Below, piece by piece: positions 22,178 through 29,816 of a stretch of DNA of 40,081 nt. A model generated the notes under the pieces. It searched no databases, was not told where the DNA came from, and worked only from the letters and a program-made list of their open reading frames with translations. The stretch is from Armatimonadota bacterium (GTDB lineage: Bacteria > Armatimonadota > Fimbriimonadia > Fimbriimonadales > Fimbriimonadaceae): contig JAIOPU010000208.1 of NCBI GenBank assembly GCA_021413725.1, positions 1 through 40,081 on the forward strand. The letters run 5' to 3'. Position 1 is the stretch's first letter; the number at the start of each line of letters is the position of its first letter. A program made the translations under genes and the position numbers.

Positions 22178-23800
22178 TTAGTTATCGCCAACCATATTGA
22201 AGTTCGTCGCGACAATAATGTAGTCAGTCAAATCCACTACACCGTCACCATTGAGGTCAGCGCTTGCCTGCCAGTTTGCCGAAGGCGCGTTTCCGTTGTT
22301 TGGATCCACCAATAGTGCGTTGAATGCGACGACCAACTCGGTGTAATCGGTTAGGTCGACGATGTTATCATCGTGAACATCGCCATTGATCAGCGAGAAG
22401 TTCAGGCTATTCTTAGTACTTGCATTGACCAAAATTGACTTAGCGAGCCAGTGCGAACCTTTCACGAAGAGGTGGAAGTCGGCTGAGCCAAGGTCCACCT
22501 TCGAGAGCCAGCAGAAGTGGCCACGCGGATCGAGCTTGCCCGTCCAAGAGTCCACCGTTGTGCCAGAGGAATCCTTTAGGGTGAAGTTTAGAGTTTCATT
22601 CGACTGGTCTCCGATAAAGTCAAGCAAGGTACCGTCGCCGCGCAAAGCGGTGCCTAGGTGCACGACAAACGTCTTGGCCGGACCCGTTGCTGGCAAGCTC
22701 ATAACTCCGGCCACCCACTCTCCATCGGGCGAGATCGCTGCGGGTCGAATAAGGTTTACCGCGTTTCGTGTTCCCGGATAGTAGTTGTCGACAAGGTCAT
22801 TCAATCGAACTTGTCCCATCGTCGGAGTCCAGACGAATCCAACGTTCAGGGCCAAATTGCTTGAGTTTGCAAAGTCAACATAGAATCCAGTCATCACATC
22901 GCCGTATGAACTCAAGCCTGAGGTTGTTGCGCGAAATTGCAAACTGCCGGTCATTAAAGGAACGTATTGAGCCTTGCCGGTCACGCGGTCGAACAGGCAG
23001 GCTTGCTGACCGATTGCCGAAGAACCGCTGGTCGCCATCAATCGTCCGTCTGCACTCATCGCAACCGGCGCAGGAATCGTTTTAATGGTCGCAGAAGTTG
23101 GAAGGGGATAAGGAGCAAGCATTGCAACTCCTGGTTGCCAAACGCCTCCAACTTTGTTCCAATAGAATCCAGCAGCCGAACTCGACGAGTAGCCTCCGAC
23201 ATAAGTTCCGTCAAAGTTCGCACACTGTGCTCGACCGTTTGAAGTTGGCACAACGCCCGCGCCAAGGAGGTTTGTCGTTCCCGCAATCGTGCCGAGCATC
23301 GGAGCGACTCTGTTCGTGGCGTAACTTGTGGTCGAAGAACCCATGTATGCTTGGCCCGTAACTGTGAGTCCGTCGCCGGAAATTCCCCAGCTACTAGCGC
23401 CGAGTCTCGGAGTACCTGAGCTGGAGTAGTAGTTAAGCGCACCAAAGGCGGTTGTGACTCCTGTTGTAACATCAAATTGCGCGAGGACGTTGTGTACGGT
23501 TGCATCGCCAAATGCATTGCTATCGATTCCAACGTTGATCTTCGTTCCGTCGTACGAAATTCCAGGGTAACCGGAGAATGAAGACGAAGTGTTAGCTGGC
23601 GCCGGGATAAAGACTTTTGCGTTGATATCGGTGCCAACGCAGTAGAACGCTTGCGTGCCCGTGGAACCCACCAAAGTTGGAACGCCGGCATTTGCGGTTA
23701 TGCCGCTAAACGACACCGCATTTGTATACTCGTAGTATTGCGCATGGCTCAAAGCGGCCAGTGCCAAAGTTGTGAAGGAAAGAAAAAACTTGCTATTCAT
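22178..23800 (-). CDS. Exported protein with C-terminal dockerin-like module
   Basis: The 540-residue product has a signal peptide (MNSKFFLSFTTLALAALSHAQ) and a body of about 360 residues with repeated strand motifs (GISYDGTKINVGIDSNAFGD, SSWGISGDGLTVTGQAYMG, PVAMSADGRLMATSGSSA, AISPDGEWVAGVMSLP), resembling the HAF or propeller-like repeats of surface proteins. The C-terminal 150 residues hold a carrier-like domain (TLNFTLKDSSGTTVDSWTG), then KGSHWLAKSILVN and two dockerin-like loops (NGDVHDDNIVDLTDYTELVV; ADLNGDGVVDLTDYIIVATN). This end aligns with that of the protein at 9512-11362. Expression is probably regulated: TATAAT at 23879-23884, a 20-bp palindrome right after the transcription start, and GGAG ten nt before the ATG. 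Confidence 0.82.
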   Translation of the reverse strand: MNSKFFLSFTTLALAALSHAQYYEYTNAVSFSGITANAGVPTLVGSTGTQAFYCVGTDINAKVFIPAPANTSSSFSGYPGISYDGTKINVGIDSNAFGDATVHNVLAQFDVTTGVTTAFGALNYYSSSGTPRLGASSWGISGDGLTVTGQAYMGSSTTSYATNRVAPMLGTIAGTTNLLGAGVVPTSNGRAQCANFDGTYVGGYSSSSAAGFYWNKVGGVWQPGVAMLAPYPLPTSATIKTIPAPVAMSADGRLMATSGSSAIGQQACLFDRVTGKAQYVPLMTGSLQFRATTSGLSSYGDVMTGFYVDFANSSNLALNVGFVWTPTMGQVRLNDLVDNYYPGTRNAVNLIRPAAISPDGEWVAGVMSLPATGPAKTFVVHLGTALRGDGTLLDFIGDQSNETLNFTLKDSSGTTVDSWTGKLDPRGHFCWLSKVDLGSADFHLFVKGSHWLAKSILVNASTKNSLNFSLINGDVHDDNIVDLTDYTELVVAFNALLVDPNNGNAPSANWQASADLNGDGVVDLTDYIIVATNFNMVGDN

Positions 23801-23848
23801 GATCTGCTCCGGAATTCTGGGACCAAAAAGTCTTCCGGTCTCAGGTTA

Positions 23849-23868
23849 TTGCAATAACGTTATTGCAA
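23849..23868. promoter_or_regulatory. Perfect 20-bp palindromic operator
   Basis: TTGCAATAACGTTATTGCAA is its own reverse complement, and it overlaps a second perfect palindrome, GTTATTGCAATAAC, at 23845-23858. It lies about 4-24 nt downstream of the expected transcription start of the exported-protein gene, a classic repressor position. The central CG resembles LacI-family operators. Confidence 0.65.
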
Positions 23869-23878
23869 CTATCTCAGT

Positions 23879-23921
23879 ATTATACATCAGGTTTGGCGCA
23901 AATCATAGAATTTGCGTCAAA
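23879..23921 (-). promoter_or_regulatory. Promoter of the dockerin-tailed gene with two upstream 11-bp boxes
   Basis: TATAAT is at 23879-23884 (minus strand). No TTGACA-like -35 is seen at the right distance. Instead two related boxes sit there: TTTGGCGCAAA (23892-23902, reverse complement TTTGCGCCAAA) and TTTGCGTCAAA (23911-23921), centres 19 bp apart in opposite orientation. They may be activator sites replacing a weak -35. Confidence 0.5.
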
Positions 23922-23950
23922 TTCAGGTAATATTACTGGGGCAAGTGTCC

Positions 23951-23999
23951 AACTCTTACGCTAAACAGGGCACAATTCGCCGCAGTTAATACAAGAGTT
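23951..23999. repeat. Long-loop inverted repeat after the ABC operon
   Basis: AACTCTT (23951-23957) and AAGAGTT (23993-23999) are exact inverted arms around 35 nt, three nt beyond the stop of the last ABC gene. No T-run follows, so termination is doubtful. It is the only structure seen between the ABC operon and the next promoter. Confidence 0.25.
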
Positions 24000-24002
24000 C
24001 GG

Positions 24003-24776
24003 TCACTCAGCGTCTTCGCGAGGCAGGTACTCAAATTCCGAAAACCAGAAGCAACCGATGCCCATGAAAACCGCCGCGATCAGGATCATAGCGGGGACAG
24101 CGGTGCTCGGGACGATGGGGTTGTCTCCCATGGATCCCGCAAGTAATTTCAGCGCTCCGCCATTTCCGTCGGGCAAGCTCGGATGCTGCGCCAAGCCCGA
24201 CATGTGCCCAAAAATCGAACCGTAAATCAGCGAGCCGGGGGTGTTGCTGAACATCGTCTCCGCGCCGAAAGCGTAGAGCAGGCAGATGGTCGTCGCCTTG
24301 TTCGCGATGAGCGAAATAAAGACAAAGAACCCGCCATAAGCCGCGGCTCCCAGGACGATCGCCTCAAGATCGGGCAAGAATGTCGCGCCGAACATCTTGG
24401 AAGGGCCAAGGACCAGCGCTCCAAAGCAAAGTTGGCAAAGCACACAAATGATAATCACCGCAGTGATGCTGGCGAGGGTTCGGAAAAGGAGGATTTTCCA
24501 GCGTCTCACCGGGCGCGTTAGGAGGTAAACGACTGTCTTTTGCTCGACTTCTTGGGCAATGACAGCGGTACTGAACACCGCGCTCGCGAGTGCAACAAGA
24601 CGGAAGACGAACATTGAGGACAAGAGGCCGTATTTTTGAACTGCCGTCGCGCCCTCGAAGTAGTTGGAGGCTTGCGCACCCACCACCGCGATCAAAACGA
24701 CCACGATCATCCACGGAATCAACCGCTTGGGGCGGAGCATATCGCGAAGAGCAGCTGAGAAAATATAGGCTTCCAT
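24003..24776 (-). CDS. ABC-2-type transporter permease (second of two)
   Basis: The 257-residue membrane protein has about six hydrophobic segments: LIPWMIVVVLIAVVGAQ, MFVFRLVALASAVFSTAVIA, LASITAVIIICVLCQLCFGA, AIVLGAAAYGGFFVFISLIA, a weaker stretch near 175 and PAMILIAAVFMGIGCFWFSEF. AQEVEQKTVVYLLTRPVRRWKILL between segments two and three is the typical ABC-2 coupling region. Its start overlaps the stop of the ATPase gene by one nt (TGATG). It is the last gene of a four-gene ABC operon. The substrate is unknown; ABC-2 systems export drugs, lipids, polysaccharides or peptides. Confidence 0.83.
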   Translation of the reverse strand: MEAYIFSAALRDMLRPKRLIPWMIVVVLIAVVGAQASNYFEGATAVQKYGLLSSMFVFRLVALASAVFSTAVIAQEVEQKTVVYLLTRPVRRWKILLFRTLASITAVIIICVLCQLCFGALVLGPSKMFGATFLPDLEAIVLGAAAYGGFFVFISLIANKATTICLLYAFGAETMFSNTPGSLIYGSIFGHMSGLAQHPSLPDGNGGALKLLAGSMGDNPIVPSTAVPAMILIAAVFMGIGCFWFSEFEYLPREDAE

Positions 24777-25687
24777 CAGTTTGTCACCAAGTATCGGAAG
24801 ACCGATTCCAAATTATTGTCGGGGCTGGAGAAGCCGTCAATCGGCAAGCCGTGTTGCACTGCCAAACTGGGCAAATAGTCATAGAACTTATCCGGCTCGC
24901 GTGTCTGGATTTCCAAGCCGTCTCGTTCGAACGAGATGTTCGAGATGTAAGGGAGACCGGCGAGTTGGGTCGCAACTTCGCGGGCTTGGGTTGTTGCGAT
25001 TCGGATCCGGTGGGGATACTTGTCGATCAGCTCGCGGATAACGCCGATATTGCCAGTTGCAAGCAGGCGACCCCGGTGCAGAAGCACGATATTAGAGGTC
25101 ATTTGCTCGACTTCGAAAAGAATATGGCTGCTCACGAGAATGGTCTTGCCGTCCTCGGAAAAAGTTTGCAGAAGCTGCATGAATTCTCGCCGACCGACGG
25201 GGTCAAGGCCGTTGAGGGGTTCGTCGAGAAGCACCGCTTGTGGATCGTGAATCATCGCCTGGGCGAGTTTCACGCGCTGGCGCATACCCTTGCTGTAACC
25301 TGCGATTTTCTTATGCGCGCGATCTGCCATGCCAACGCGCTCAATCATTCGCCTTGATCGCTCTCGTGCCTCTGTTTTGCCGTATCCGGCAAGCCGCCCC
25401 AGGTGCTCGACAAATTGAAATCCGTTCATGTGCTCGTAGAAATTATCGATCTCGGGGCAATATCCGATGAGTTTGTAGACTTCAGGATTCGCGAACGGAG
25501 TTTGTCCGTAAACTGAGACCGTTCCGGTCGTCGCGCGGATTTGACCCGTGATCATGCGGAGCATGGTGGACTTCCCTGCGCCATTGAGGCCCAAAAGCGC
25601 AGTAACGCCAGTGGGAATCGTGCATGTCACATCGTTGAGGCCGATAATCTGACCATACCAGCGAGAAGCTTCTTGGAAGACGATCAT
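24776..25687 (-). CDS. ABC transporter ATP-binding protein (second of two)
   Basis: From ATG 25687 the 303-residue protein is a complete nucleotide-binding subunit: A-loop region ASRWYGQIIGLNDV, Walker A GLNGAGKSTMLRM, the Q-loop in LIGYCPEIDNFYEHM, signature YSKGMRQRVKLAQAM, Walker B VLLDEPLNGLDPVGR and H-loop ILVSSHILFEVEQM. A C-terminal 90-residue extension (YPHRIRIATTQAREVATQL) is usual for CcmA/NatA-type ABC-2 ATPases. A longer start at 25756 was rejected because it lies inside the upstream permease and reads as basic junk. The chosen ATG overlaps the permease stop by 4 nt. It pairs with the permease at 24003. Confidence 0.88.
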   Translation of the reverse strand: MIVFQEASRWYGQIIGLNDVTCTIPTGVTALLGLNGAGKSTMLRMITGQIRATTGTVSVYGQTPFANPEVYKLIGYCPEIDNFYEHMNGFQFVEHLGRLAGYGKTEARERSRRMIERVGMADRAHKKIAGYSKGMRQRVKLAQAMIHDPQAVLLDEPLNGLDPVGRREFMQLLQTFSEDGKTILVSSHILFEVEQMTSNIVLLHRGRLLATGNIGVIRELIDKYPHRIRIATTQAREVATQLAGLPYISNISFERDGLEIQTREPDKFYDYLPSLAVQHGLPIDGFSSPDNNLESVFRYLVTN

Positions 25688-26658
25688 CCTACCACCTCCA
25701 CGGCGCGAACTCTGCGCCACGCGATTGCCCACCCGGCGGCGCACAGCGCAAGCCAAATGAGGGCGGTGAAAATTGGGCTGGGGACGGGAACTTCCGCCAT
25801 TCTTTGGCGGGCTCCCCCGCCCCCAAACGGTTGCGATCCGGCTGTCCCGAGAATGTTCTTGGCGATGGCAATTTGGATTCCGTCAATGCTGCAGTAGAAC
25901 AAATTCAACAGAGCAGGCGGAATGTCCGCAATTCGGCTCCGCCCATGTCCACCTTGAAAGAGAATGGCGATTTTGACGAACACTGTGAAGAAGTTGGAGA
26001 CCATGTAGAGTCCGGCAAAGACGATCCCTGCAATTCGACCCTGGTTGAACATGCTTGACACGCCCAGAATAACCGACGCACTCAGAGCTGAACCAAGGAC
26101 CGCTATGGGAATCATCTTTAGGATCAGCCACCCCGCCGCACCCACGAATCCGTAGCTTGCAAACGAGGTCATTCCGTAAAGCCAGAAAAACAGTGTGGGA
26201 ATAAGTTGCATCAGGAGTAGCGGCAAGAAAATTCCCAGCCATTTCCCAAGCAAGTAGTCCGCTTTCGTGCAAGGTTTGCTCAAGTACACGAGGAGCGCAT
26301 TCGCACGGTTGTCATTAGCAATGGAAGCGGCCCCGAGTATCCAGGTCATCACGAAAAATAAGAACTGACCGAAGGAGAATCCGAGCAAAAATTGGTCCTT
26401 CCAGACAATGTTTGCGAGAAAGCCTTTCAACGCCTGTTCACCTTGGGGACCATTGTTGACCGCCATCTGCTCCAAGAAGAAGAAGATAATAATCATGATC
26501 GCGTAGTACCACCCGGAAGCTGCCATTAGCACCCAAAGAAATCGATTCTTCACTTGCTTTTTAATTTGGTACTTAGCAATCGCCCACCATCGCTTCGAGA
26601 CTCCCCCAAGAGGGCCATCGTAGCCGCGATAGGTTAGATCAGCAATCGGTGAACTCAT
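25684..26658 (-). CDS. ABC-2-type transporter permease (first of two)
   Basis: The 324-residue protein has six or seven membrane segments: FLWVLMAASGWYYAIMIIIF, FLLGFSFGQFLFFVMTWIL, FLPLLLMQLIPTLFFWLYG, a pair about 170-205, IAGIVFAGLYMVSNFFTVFV and FTALIWLALCAAGWAIAW. NDNRANALLVYLSKPCTKADYLLGK, between segments two and three, is the ABC-2 coupling motif and parallels VEQKTVVYLLTRPVRRWKILL in the downstream permease, so the two are distant paralogues. Its start overlaps the first ATPase by 4 nt. A conserved-looking N-terminus (DLTYRGYDGPL) precedes the first membrane segment. Confidence 0.83.
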   Translation of the reverse strand: MSSPIADLTYRGYDGPLGGVSKRWWAIAKYQIKKQVKNRFLWVLMAASGWYYAIMIIIFFFLEQMAVNNGPQGEQALKGFLANIVWKDQFLLGFSFGQFLFFVMTWILGAASIANDNRANALLVYLSKPCTKADYLLGKWLGIFLPLLLMQLIPTLFFWLYGMTSFASYGFVGAAGWLILKMIPIAVLGSALSASVILGVSSMFNQGRIAGIVFAGLYMVSNFFTVFVKIAILFQGGHGRSRIADIPPALLNLFYCSIDGIQIAIAKNILGTAGSQPFGGGGARQRMAEVPVPSPIFTALIWLALCAAGWAIAWRRVRAVEVVG

Positions 26659-27569
26659 CGAATCACCTCTAAGAAAGCTTCTTCAAGCGAACGTTGCGCG
26701 AGATCGTAGCCTCTCACTTGGGTCCCGACCGCGGTTGCCGCGTCGAAAACGATCTTGCCCACATCCGAGGGCAAACCCTTGCCCTGAACTCGGTAGATAT
26801 TGCGATGGGCGCTGAGGAGGGTGACGCCTCGTTCTTGAAGAGCTTGCATAAATTTGGGATTTTCCTCTTTGAGTTCCACGTCGATGGGCGCGCCTTCGAC
26901 TTTCCGTAGGTCTTTGATCAGCCCCTGCGCCCGGAGTTTGCCCTGGGCGACGACGATTACTTGGTCGCAAGTTCTTTCGATGTCGGGGAGAAGGTGGCTG
27001 CTGACGATCACGTTGACGTTCTTGCCGTGGCTCACGGAGCGGATGAGTTCCAGCATCTCCTCGCGACCACGCGGGTCGAGGCCATTTGTCGGTTCGTCCA
27101 AAAGCAAGAGCTTGGGTCCGTGAATAAGGGCCTGAGCCAGTTTGATCCTCTGCTTCATGCCGGTCGAGTAGGTTTCCACCAGGCGGTACCGAGCTTCGCC
27201 GAGTCCGCAGTATTCCAACACTTCGTGAGATCGGCGGAGAGCGTGGTTGCCGGGCATTCCGGCGAGTTCCCCTGCGTAGGCCACGAAAGCAACTGCACTC
27301 ATTCCAGGGATGTGGCAATCCTGCTCCGGCATCAGACCCACCCTTTGGCGAATCAGTGGACCTTCTCTGAGAATGTCCGCGCCCAATACATGACCGCCGC
27401 CAGTGGCAGGTTTAACGAATCCGAGAATGGTTTTGATGAGCGTGGTCTTCCCCGCGCCATTGGGGCCGAGTAGCCCCACACATCCTTCAGGAATATCGAC
27501 GGAAAAATCACTCAGGGCGGTAAACCGCCCATATTGCACCGTCAGTCCTCGAATCTCTGCAACCGCCAT
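26655..27569 (-). CDS. ABC transporter ATP-binding protein (first of two)
   Basis: The 304-residue ATPase shows YGRFTALSDFSVDIPEG, Walker A GLLGPNGAGKTTLIKT, the Q-loop VGLMPEQDCHIPGM, signature YSTGMKQRIKLAQAL, Walker B LLLDEPTNGLDPRGRE and H-loop VIVSSHLLPDIERT, then the C-terminal domain common in ABC-2 ATPases. It heads the operon ATPase-permease-ATPase-permease, all genes overlapping by 1-4 nt. I choose ATG 27569 over 27578 because the -10-like TAGAAT (27577-27582, minus) ends seven nt before it and overlaps the earlier ATG; TTCCGA lies 17 nt further up. The difference is only three residues. Confidence 0.88.
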   Translation of the reverse strand: MAVAEIRGLTVQYGRFTALSDFSVDIPEGCVGLLGPNGAGKTTLIKTILGFVKPATGGGHVLGADILREGPLIRQRVGLMPEQDCHIPGMSAVAFVAYAGELAGMPGNHALRRSHEVLEYCGLGEARYRLVETYSTGMKQRIKLAQALIHGPKLLLLDEPTNGLDPRGREEMLELIRSVSHGKNVNVIVSSHLLPDIERTCDQVIVVAQGKLRAQGLIKDLRKVEGAPIDVELKEENPKFMQALQERGVTLLSAHRNIYRVQGKGLPSDVGKIVFDAATAVGTQVRGYDLAQRSLEEAFLEVIR

Positions 27570-27650
27570 AGGGTTCATTCTACTTTGAGTCTGTGGGTTT
27601 CGGAAGGGCGACCGGGACTAATTGACCAGCAGATTCTTAATTTTGTTGCA

Positions 27651-28199
27651 TTATTGGGTTTTGAGGAGGTGGAGGCGGTGCTGGAAGATGTCGAATTTCT
27701 TTGATTCGCGTTCGGTGGCGCACCATTTTTCGATTTTTGGAATGTCGATTGGGTGGAGTTTCGCTACGGCAAGGGCTTGCTCGAGTCCGCTGTAGTCGTC
27801 GTTGAAGAGGAACCATACCAGGCGATCTCGTACGCAGTCTGTCGGGGTTAGGATGTGGAGCAATTGGTCGCACTTTCGCAAAGTGTCCCATTTATGAATG
27901 AGTTCGCTTCCGATGGCTAGTGGGCCGGTGGGGAATTCCAGAGTAAATGTTGTGTGTGGATGGATGTAGGTCTGGCCCTTTTCGACAAACCCGAGGGCGG
28001 TCAGGGGTTCGTTGGAAGGGTTGTCGCCTACGAAATTTAGGGAAAGGATGAAATCCAAGTCTCGGGATTGGTAGGCGTCGGGCGCGTAAACCGTCGCCGC
28101 CCCGCCTCCAGAGAGGATCGCTGTGGAACCGGATTTGTCCATGGCGGTGCAGACGATGTACGCGAGGTCTTCGAGCGTCGTGCTATGGTCAATCTTCAA
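27651..28199 (-). CDS. Nucleotidyltransferase-fold protein, possible toxin of a toxin-antitoxin pair
   Basis: The 182-residue protein has the nucleotidyltransferase signature of AbiEii/DUF6036-type proteins: a helix (DLAYIVCTAMDKSG), AILSGGGAATVYAPDAYQS with Gly31-Gly33, then RDLDFILS with Asp47 and Asp49 as metal ligands, and a later strand TTFTLEFPTGPLAIG that could supply the third carboxylate (Glu). The C-terminal half is helical (LHILTPTDCVRDRLVWFLFN, GLEQALAVAKLHPIDIPKIE). Such proteins act as toxins that modify tRNA or other targets, or as housekeeping enzymes. It overlaps the winged-helix gene by 4 nt (28196-28199), the usual antitoxin-toxin coupling. Toxicity is an inference from arrangement. 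Confidence 0.75.
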   Translation of the reverse strand: MKIDHSTTLEDLAYIVCTAMDKSGSTAILSGGGAATVYAPDAYQSRDLDFILSLNFVGDNPSNEPLTALGFVEKGQTYIHPHTTFTLEFPTGPLAIGSELIHKWDTLRKCDQLLHILTPTDCVRDRLVWFLFNDDYSGLEQALAVAKLHPIDIPKIEKWCATERESKKFDIFQHRLHLLKTQ

Positions 28200-28534
28200 A
28201 TCTGCTTACCTGAACGCCTAGGTCGCCGCCGATTTTCAGCGAGTTTCGTCTGCATCGCCGTGTCTTGCAACGCCATTTTGTCCAGGAGTGCTTTGAGCTC
28301 TGCGATCAAAAGGTATCTGGGGTTCAGCCGGACGCGTCGGGTTCGGCCTTCTTCAACTCCAATGACAAGTCCAGCCCGCTCCAGGCTGTCGATGGCCTTT
28401 TGCGTTAGGCTGAGGCTGATCGCCAGGACTCGCGCGACTTCAGAGGCGTGGGTTTCCTTGAGCATGTGGATTGCGAGCAGGGTGTTTGTTCGGTTCAGAG
28501 TTCCAAATAGACCAACCCGGTATATTTTTGCCAT
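28196..28534 (-). CDS. Winged-helix transcriptional regulator, possible antitoxin and autorepressor
   Basis: The 112-residue basic protein has one winged helix-turn-helix (about residues 10-70): LNRTNTLLAIHMLKETHASE, VARVLAISLSLTQKAIDSLE as recognition helices, and the wing GLVIGVEEGRTRRVRLN. A helix (YLLIAELKALLDKMALQDTAMQTK) that may dimerise follows, with a very basic tail (ENRRRPRRSGKQI). It resembles MarR/ArsR-like regulators rather than AbiEi. The next gene, a nucleotidyltransferase, overlaps it by 4 nt. Two copies of AGGTG-N4-CACCT lie 23-58 nt upstream of its start, so autoregulation is likely. The -10-like TAGTAT (28541-28546, minus) is six nt before the ATG. Confidence 0.75.
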   Translation of the reverse strand: MAKIYRVGLFGTLNRTNTLLAIHMLKETHASEVARVLAISLSLTQKAIDSLERAGLVIGVEEGRTRRVRLNPRYLLIAELKALLDKMALQDTAMQTKLAENRRRPRRSGKQI

Positions 28535-28556
28535 TTCTGGATACTACCTTAAAAAG

Positions 28557-28592
28557 AGGTGACACCACCTATAAAAGAGGTGATATCACCTC
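28557..28592. promoter_or_regulatory. Two palindromic operators upstream of the winged-helix gene
   Basis: Site one is AGGTG-N4-CACCT at 28557-28570; site two is the same pattern at 28578-28591 inside a perfect 16-bp palindrome GAGGTGATATCACCTC (28577-28592). Their centres are exactly 21 bp apart, two turns of DNA, so two dimers would bind on the same face. They lie just upstream of the presumed -10 box. Confidence 0.7.
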
Positions 28593-28604
28593 CAAAAGCG
28601 GTAG

Positions 28605-28634
28605 AAAAAATGCCCCGGTCATGGCGACCGAGGC
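28605..28634 (-). terminator. Rho-independent terminator of ftsZ
   Basis: On the minus strand GCCTCGGTC and GACCGGGGC form a 9-bp stem with one G-T pair (28626-28634 with 28612-28620), a 5-nt loop and then an A and six T. It lies 35 nt after the ftsZ stop and insulates the toxin-antitoxin-like pair from ftsZ transcription. Confidence 0.8.
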
Positions 28635-28668
28635 TAGTGTTGGACCAGTACGTAGCGTTAAAAATCGA

Positions 28669-29805
28669 TTACATGCCCAACTTTTGGCGGCGCAAGAATG
28701 CCGGAACGTCCAGATCAATCTCATCCAATTGAATCTGAGTCGGCATCTGCGGTTGCACCATTACCTGTGTGCTCGGAACCGCGCTCACCACACCGGGAGT
28801 CTCAGTGGGGCGCGTCGTAAAAACCTCGCGGTCTCTCGGAGTTACCCTTTTGATCTCAGGCATTCCTGCCGCGAGGAGCGTAATGTAGACTTCGCCATCG
28901 CCACCATCGCGGGCGACATGACCGAGGAAGACATCAGCGTCTTCGGCGTCGGCGAACTGCATGATGTACTCCATCGCGTCGTAGGCTTCCCCAATCGAGA
29001 AGTCGCGACCGGCGGTGATGTTGATGAGAAGTTTCTTTGCGCCCTCAATCGAGGTCTCGATGAGAGGACTGCTGACGGCGGCCTGCGCGGCGAGTTTTGC
29101 ACGCTGCTCGCCCACGCCTCGGCCCATTCCCATGAGCGCGACTCCAGCATCCTTCATGACCGTGCGGACATCAGCGAAGTCCACATTGATCAAGCCGGGA
29201 AGAAGGATGATGTCGGAAATTCCCTGCACGCCTTGGCGCAGGACATCGTCGGCGGCCTTAAAGGCCTCCATCATAGTGGTCTTTTTCTCAACGAACTGCA
29301 CGAGGCTGTCGTTCGGAACCGTGATCAAAGTATCGACGTGGTCTTTCAGTCGCGCCGCGCCCTCAGCTGCTTGGCGTCTTCGTCGCGGACCTTCGAAATT
29401 AAACGGTTTAGTGACGACGCCAACGGTAAGAATTCCCAGCCGGCGAGCCATTTCGGCGACAACCGGTGCACCACCGGTGCCAGTTCCACCGCCCATACCA
29501 GCGGTGATGAAAACCATATCGGCTCCATCAAGTAGAGCGGAAATTTCGGCTTCGCTCTCACGAGCAGCGGTCTCACCTTTGGCAGGATCTCCCCCCGCAC
29601 CTAAGCCGCGCGTGGTCGCTTCGCCGAGTTGAAGCTTAGTTTTGGCTTTATTCAGGTCAAGCGCTTGCGCATCTGTGTTCATGGTGATGAACTGGACACC
29701 GGCAACGCCGACTTCAACCATTCGGTTGATCGCATTACCGCCCGCGCCACCGATACCGATGACCTTAATATTTGCCTGATTGTCGAAGAGATTCTCCGGT
29801 TTCAT
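28669..29805 (-). CDS. ftsZ: Cell division protein FtsZ
   Basis: FtsZ is the tubulin-like GTPase that forms the division ring at mid-cell. The 378-residue protein is of normal length. The GTP-binding part is clear: [17 protein letters not shown] (about 13-29), [25 protein letters not shown] and the signature [18 protein letters not shown] (about 103-120). The T7 loop region [13 protein letters not shown] carries the catalytic Asp. A variable linker with Pro and Gln follows, then the conserved tail [11 protein letters not shown], which binds FtsA or ZipA-type partners. It is transcribed alone: the gene upstream is divergent, there is no ftsA or ftsQ next to it, and a terminator follows at once. 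Confidence 0.98.
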   Translation of the reverse strand: MKPENLFDNQANIKVIGIGGAGGNAINRMVEVGVAGVQFITMNTDAQALDLNKAKTKLQLGEATTRGLGAGGDPAKGETAARESEAEISALLDGADMVFITAGMGGGTGTGGAPVVAEMARRLGILTVGVVTKPFNFEGPRRRRQAAEGAARLKDHVDTLITVPNDSLVQFVEKKTTMMEAFKAADDVLRQGVQGISDIILLPGLINVDFADVRTVMKDAGVALMGMGRGVGEQRAKLAAQAAVSSPLIETSIEGAKKLLINITAGRDFSIGEAYDAMEYIMQFADAEDADVFLGHVARDGGDGEVYITLLAAGMPEIKRVTPRDREVFTTRPTETPGVVSAVPSTQVMVQPQMPTQIQLDEIDLDVPAFLRRQKLGM

Positions 29806-29816
29806 ACCTGTAATTT

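Noticed and set aside
28550-28600. Repeated AGGTG/CACCT units as a possible CRISPR or phage attachment site
   Set aside because: There are only two units, both palindromic, 21 bp apart and upstream of a regulator gene. That fits operators; no spacers, cas genes or integrase are present.
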